From positions 1 to 14,521 of the forward strand of contig JACQXP010000035.1 of NCBI GenBank assembly GCA_016208645.1: a stretch of 14,521 nucleotides of DNA, written 5' to 3'. Both the position numbers and the translations under genes were made by a program. Positions 12,021 to 14,521 of the stretch are shown here, in pieces. The notes below the pieces were generated by a model that saw only the letters and a program-made list of their open reading frames with translations, was not told the origin of the DNA and did not search any database. This DNA is from Candidatus Methylomirabilota bacterium (lineage in GTDB: Bacteria > Methylomirabilota > Methylomirabilia > Methylomirabilales > 2-02-FULL-66-22). Numbering within the stretch: the first letter of the stretch is position 1; each line of letters begins with the position of its first letter.

Positions 12021-13406
12021 TTAGCGCCTGGCCCGGCCGGTTCCCGCGGCGCCGTCCCCCCGCGCGCGGCGCGGGGCGCGGCTGGCGGCGGCCTGGATGA
12101 GATGCCCCAGCTTTTCCCGCTTGGTCGTAAGGTACCCCAGATTGGCCGGGGTGGGCTTGGTCAGCAGCGGCACCCGCTCGACCACGTGCAGGCCGTAGCC
12201 CTCCAACCCCACGATCTTGCGCGGATTGTTGGTCATCAGGCGAAGCTTGGAGACCCCCAGGTCCACCAGGATCTGGGCCCCGACGCCGTAATCGCGCAGG
12301 TCCGGCTTGAATCCGAGTTTCTCGTTCGCCTCCACCGTGTCGAAGCCCTGGTCCTGCAGCTCGTAGGCCCGCAGCTTGTTCGCCAGGCCGATCCCGCGTC
12401 CCTCCTGCCGGATGTAGAGGAGCACCCCTTTCCCTTCTTGCGCGATGCGCTCCATGGCGCGGTCCAGCTGCGCCCCACAGTCACAGCGGAGCGATCCCAG
12501 CGCGTCGCCGGTAAGGCACTCGGAGTGGACCCGCACCAGGACCGGGTCGGCGACGCTGATCTCGCCCTTCACCAGGGCCAGGTGATGCTTGTTGTCCACC
12601 TGGCTGTGGTAGAGGAGGGCCTTGAAGTTGCCGTGGCGCGTGGGCAGGATGGTGCTGGCCAGGCGGCTGACGAATTTCTCCCGCTTCATCCGAAAGTCGA
12701 TCAGATCCTTGATGGTGATCATCTTGAGGCCGTGACGCCGGGCGAAGCGGGCCAGCGCCGGGACACGTGCCATCGTGCCATCCGGATTCATGATCTCGCA
12801 GATCACGCCCGCAGGGTACAGTCCCGCCAGGCGGGACAGGTCCACGGCCGCCTCGGTCTGGCCGGCGCGGGTGAGCACGCCGCCTTCCCGAGCGCGCAGG
12901 GGAAACATATGGCCCGGCCGCGCCAGGTCATCCGGCCGGGTATTCGGGTCCAGGATGGCCTTGACGGTGGCGGCCCGATCATGGGCCGAGATGCCGGTGC
13001 TGACCTTGTGCTTGGCCTCGACGGAGACGGCGAAGGCGGTCTCGAAGGGGGAGGTGTTCTCCGAGACCATCGCCGGGATCTGCAACTGGTCCAGGCGCTC
13101 GCCCAGGATGGGCATGCAGATCAGGCCCCGCCCGTGGGCGGCCATGAAGTTGATGGCGGCCGGCGTGACCTTTTCGGCCGCCATGGTCAGATCCCCCTCG
13201 TTCTCCCGGTCCTCGTCGTCCACGACGATGACCATCTTCCCGTTGCGGATGTCCCGGATAGCGTCCTCGATCCGGTCGAAGCGGATGGGCCCCTCGGTTC
13301 GGGACGATCTGCCCGTGGACGTGCCACGCCACCCGCGGCCGCCCGAAGGAGCCTTCGAGCGCGCGGACGCTGGCCGAGGGCGCAGGAGTGCTTTCCGTGT
13401 GGTCAT
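12021..13406 (-). CDS. ribBA: Bifunctional DHBP synthase / GTP cyclohydrolase II
   Basis: RibBA supplies both branches of riboflavin synthesis. Its N-terminal half makes 3,4-dihydroxy-2-butanone 4-phosphate from ribulose 5-phosphate, and its C-terminal half opens GTP. The length is 461 residues. The RibB domain is at about 41-243, with DDEDRENEGDL (63-73) and RPGHMFPLR (163-171). The RibA domain is at about 250-440, with zinc cysteines C297, C308 and C310, YIRQEGRGIGL (331-341) and MTNNPRKI (391-398). The start is set by an ATGA overlap with the ribE stop. It gives a basic, Ser/Arg/Gly-rich 40-residue N-terminal extension not typical of the family; no other in-frame start precedes the domain. 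The C-terminus also ends in an Ala/Arg/Gly-rich tail. In the motif usually written RAGHTEA the His is Gln here (Q183); in studied RibB enzymes that His binds magnesium. Confidence 0.95.
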   Translation of the reverse strand: MTTRKALLRPRPASARSKAPSGGRGWRGTSTGRSSRTEGPIRFDRIEDAIRDIRNGKMVIVVDDEDRENEGDLTMAAEKVTPAAINFMAAHGRGLICMPILGERLDQLQIPAMVSENTSPFETAFAVSVEAKHKVSTGISAHDRAATVKAILDPNTRPDDLARPGHMFPLRAREGGVLTRAGQTEAAVDLSRLAGLYPAGVICEIMNPDGTMARVPALARFARRHGLKMITIKDLIDFRMKREKFVSRLASTILPTRHGNFKALLYHSQVDNKHHLALVKGEISVADPVLVRVHSECLTGDALGSLRCDCGAQLDRAMERIAQEGKGVLLYIRQEGRGIGLANKLRAYELQDQGFDTVEANEKLGFKPDLRDYGVGAQILVDLGVSKLRLMTNNPRKIVGLEGYGLHVVERVPLLTKPTPANLGYLTTKREKLGHLIQAAASRAPRRARGDGAAGTGRARR

Positions 13407-14053
13407 GCGAAGCCGTGCTCCTTGAGGGAGGCCAGGGTCAGGCCCTCCTGGCCCACGAATTCCGCCCGGCCTGCCAGGAGTCGGGCCACGTGTTTTCCCA
13501 GCAGGTCGGCCTCCAGGTTGACCGGGTCGCCCACCCGCTTGCCTCCCAGCGTGGTCTGATGGAGGGTGTGCGGGATGAGGGCCACGCCGAAGGTGTCGCG
13601 TCCGAGTTCCGCCACGGTCAGGCTGATCCCGTCCACGGCGATGGAGCCCTTCATCACCAGGAGAGGGGCCAGGCCCGGCGGGAACCGGAAGCGCATGAAC
13701 TCGCCGTCACCCTGGGGAACCCGATCGGCGACCTGCCCGACGGCATCCACGTGGCCGGTGACCAGGTGCCCGCCCAGGCGATCGCCCAACCGCAGCGGTC
13801 GCTCCAGATTCACCCGCGCCCCGACCCGGAGCGTCCTCAAGGTCGTCCGCGCCAGCGTCTCGGCCGAGAGGTCGCAGGCGAACCCGTCTCCCTTGAGGCT
13901 GGTCACGGTGAGGCACGCGCCGTCCACGGCAATGCTGTCCCCCACGCGAAGCCCCTCCGCCAGCGGCCCCGCCCCGATGACGGCACGGGCGCCGTCCGCG
14001 CGGGGGGAGTACCCCCGAACGGTGCCGATGGCCTCGATGATCCCGGTGAACAC
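13403..14053 (-). CDS. ribE: Riboflavin synthase (alpha subunit)
   Basis: This enzyme dismutates two lumazine molecules to riboflavin and the recycled pyrimidine; it is a homotrimer. The length is 216 residues, with two tandem lumazine-binding barrels. The first has MFTGIIEAIGTV and VGDSIAVDGACLTVTS, and the second has GSIAVDGISLTVAEL; GGHLVTGHVDAVG joins them. The start is GTG at 14053 (reads MFTGIIE), with a TGAGG-type site about 5 nt upstream that overlaps the palindrome at 14061-14079. The stop overlaps the ribBA start by ATGA, so the two are translationally coupled. The symbol ribE follows E. coli-style use (ribC in some genomes). Confidence 0.97.
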   Translation of the reverse strand: MFTGIIEAIGTVRGYSPRADGARAVIGAGPLAEGLRVGDSIAVDGACLTVTSLKGDGFACDLSAETLARTTLRTLRVGARVNLERPLRLGDRLGGHLVTGHVDAVGQVADRVPQGDGEFMRFRFPPGLAPLLVMKGSIAVDGISLTVAELGRDTFGVALIPHTLHQTTLGGKRVGDPVNLEADLLGKHVARLLAGRAEFVGQEGLTLASLKEHGFA

Positions 14054-14060
14054 AGGGCCT

Positions 14061-14079
14061 CAATGAAAAATTTTCATTG
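14061..14079. repeat. Near-perfect palindrome over the ribD stop codon (minimal relative of locus 3)
   Basis: CAATGAAAA and TTTTCATTG form 9-bp arms around a single A. The ribD stop codon (14074-14076, minus strand) lies inside it, and the ribE ribosome binding region abuts its other end. The 12 nt CTCAATGAAAAA at 14059-14070 also form the outer end of locus 3 (6404-6415), and TTTTCATTG recurs at 6492-6500. It looks like the two ends of such an element with no repeat units between them. Confidence 0.75.
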
Positions 14080-14521
14080 CCGGGCGGCTGCCCGGTGGAT
14101 GTAGCCTTCCACAAGGATGTCGCCGTCGAAGCGCTCGATCCGCACGTCCCGCAACCGCGCCGCCTGGCTCAAAGACTCGATGCCGTCCCCGCCGACCGCG
14201 GTGGGCGTGGATTTCCCGCCGATGAGTATCGGCGCCAGGAAGACGAGGACCTTGTCCACGATCCCCTCGCGCAGGGCGGAGGCGTTGATCTCCGCGCCCC
14301 CCTCGATCATCACCGAGAGGATCCCGCGCTTCCACAGCGCTTCCATGAGGCGCTCCAGGGAGACCCGGCGCGGGCTGCCCTCCACCACGATCACCTGGAC
14401 CCCCTCGCGCTCGAGGGCCTCCAACTTCGTCCGAGGGGCCATCTGGGAGACCGCCAGGATGGTCGGCGCGGTGGAGGCGCGATTCACCACCTTGGCCCGT
14501 AGCGGCAGCCGGGCCAGATTG
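14074..14521 (-). CDS. ribD: Riboflavin biosynthesis reductase domain of RibD, C-terminal part (5' end outside window)
   Basis: RibD deaminates the GTP-derived pyrimidine and reduces its ribose side chain. Only about 149 C-terminal residues, all from the reductase domain, are in the window. The frame stays open to the right edge (codons from 14520), so the gene continues beyond it. Visible family features are NLARLPLRAKVVNRAS near the edge, APTILAVSQMAPRTKLEALE, the NADPH-site motif SVMIEGGAEINASAL, VDKVLVFLAPILIGGKSTPTAVGG and the ending ERFDGDILVEGYIH. It heads the ribD-ribE-ribBA-ribH order with 20 nt before ribE. Any FMN riboswitch would lie upstream of ribD and cannot be judged here. Confidence 0.95.
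   Translation of the reverse strand, partial: NLARLPLRAKVVNRASTAPTILAVSQMAPRTKLEALEREGVQVIVVEGSPRRVSLERLMEALWKRGILSVMIEGGAEINASALREGIVDKVLVFLAPILIGGKSTPTAVGGDGIESLSQAARLRDVRIERFDGDILVEGYIHRAAARQ

Noticed and set aside
11487..13559. Long plus-strand open frame (690 codons) opposite ribH and ribBA
   Set aside because: It is antisense shadow of the riboflavin genes, starts inside the heptamer repeat and shows no family features.
14054..14521. FMN riboswitch for the rib operon
   Set aside because: The spacer inside the operon is only 20 nt, and the operon's 5' leader lies outside the window.

Overview
The window is a very GC-rich (about two thirds G+C by eye), densely packed bacterial chromosome segment carrying core metabolism. 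There are no rRNA or tRNA genes, no transposase or phage genes and no CRISPR array. Gene content and order (sdhB-sucC-sucD-ndk, then yceD-rpmF-plsX-fabH-fabD-fabG-acpP-fabF, then a convergent ribD-ribE-ribBA-ribH-nusB block) point to a free-living, respiring, Gram-negative-type bacterium. An NC10/Rokubacteria- or Deltaproteobacteria-like lineage is possible, but that placement is a guess from style and not shown by any single marker.

Layout. Positions 1-3176 (+) hold the C-terminal part of succinate dehydrogenase SdhB, both subunits of succinyl-CoA synthetase and nucleoside diphosphate kinase, so adjacent TCA-cycle steps plus nucleotide phosphate balancing. A near-consensus sigma-70 promoter at 3381-3409 opens the second + strand unit: YceD/DUF177, ribosomal protein L32, and the type II fatty-acid synthesis genes plsX, fabH, fabD, fabG, acpP and fabF. 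A small two-helix membrane protein with a HAMP domain follows (to 10476). From 14521 back to 10517 the minus strand carries the riboflavin pathway (ribD partial, ribE, ribBA, ribH), then nusB and an orphan domain resembling the N-terminal domain of leucyl aminopeptidases. The two units converge at 10476/10517.

The most unusual content lies between the genes. Five spacers (1554-1655, 3169-3265, 6404-6523, 10474-10519, 11448-11545) hold degenerate tandem repeats with a 7-nt period, arranged as long imperfect inverted repeats. A sixth, minimal palindrome (14061-14079) shares a 12-nt end with one of them. All six begin at or within about 10 nt of a stop codon. At 10474-10519 the element runs exactly from one gene's stop codon to that of the convergent gene. 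The heptamer sequences differ between loci, but some loci share exact 13-23-nt blocks. Simpler short hairpins occupy several of the other spacers.

A second oddity is sucD. Its frame is intact, but it lacks 26 codons that should encode the CoA-binding glycine-rich loop, and it carries a 47-residue C-terminal tail. The gene lies directly downstream of the largest inverted repeat.
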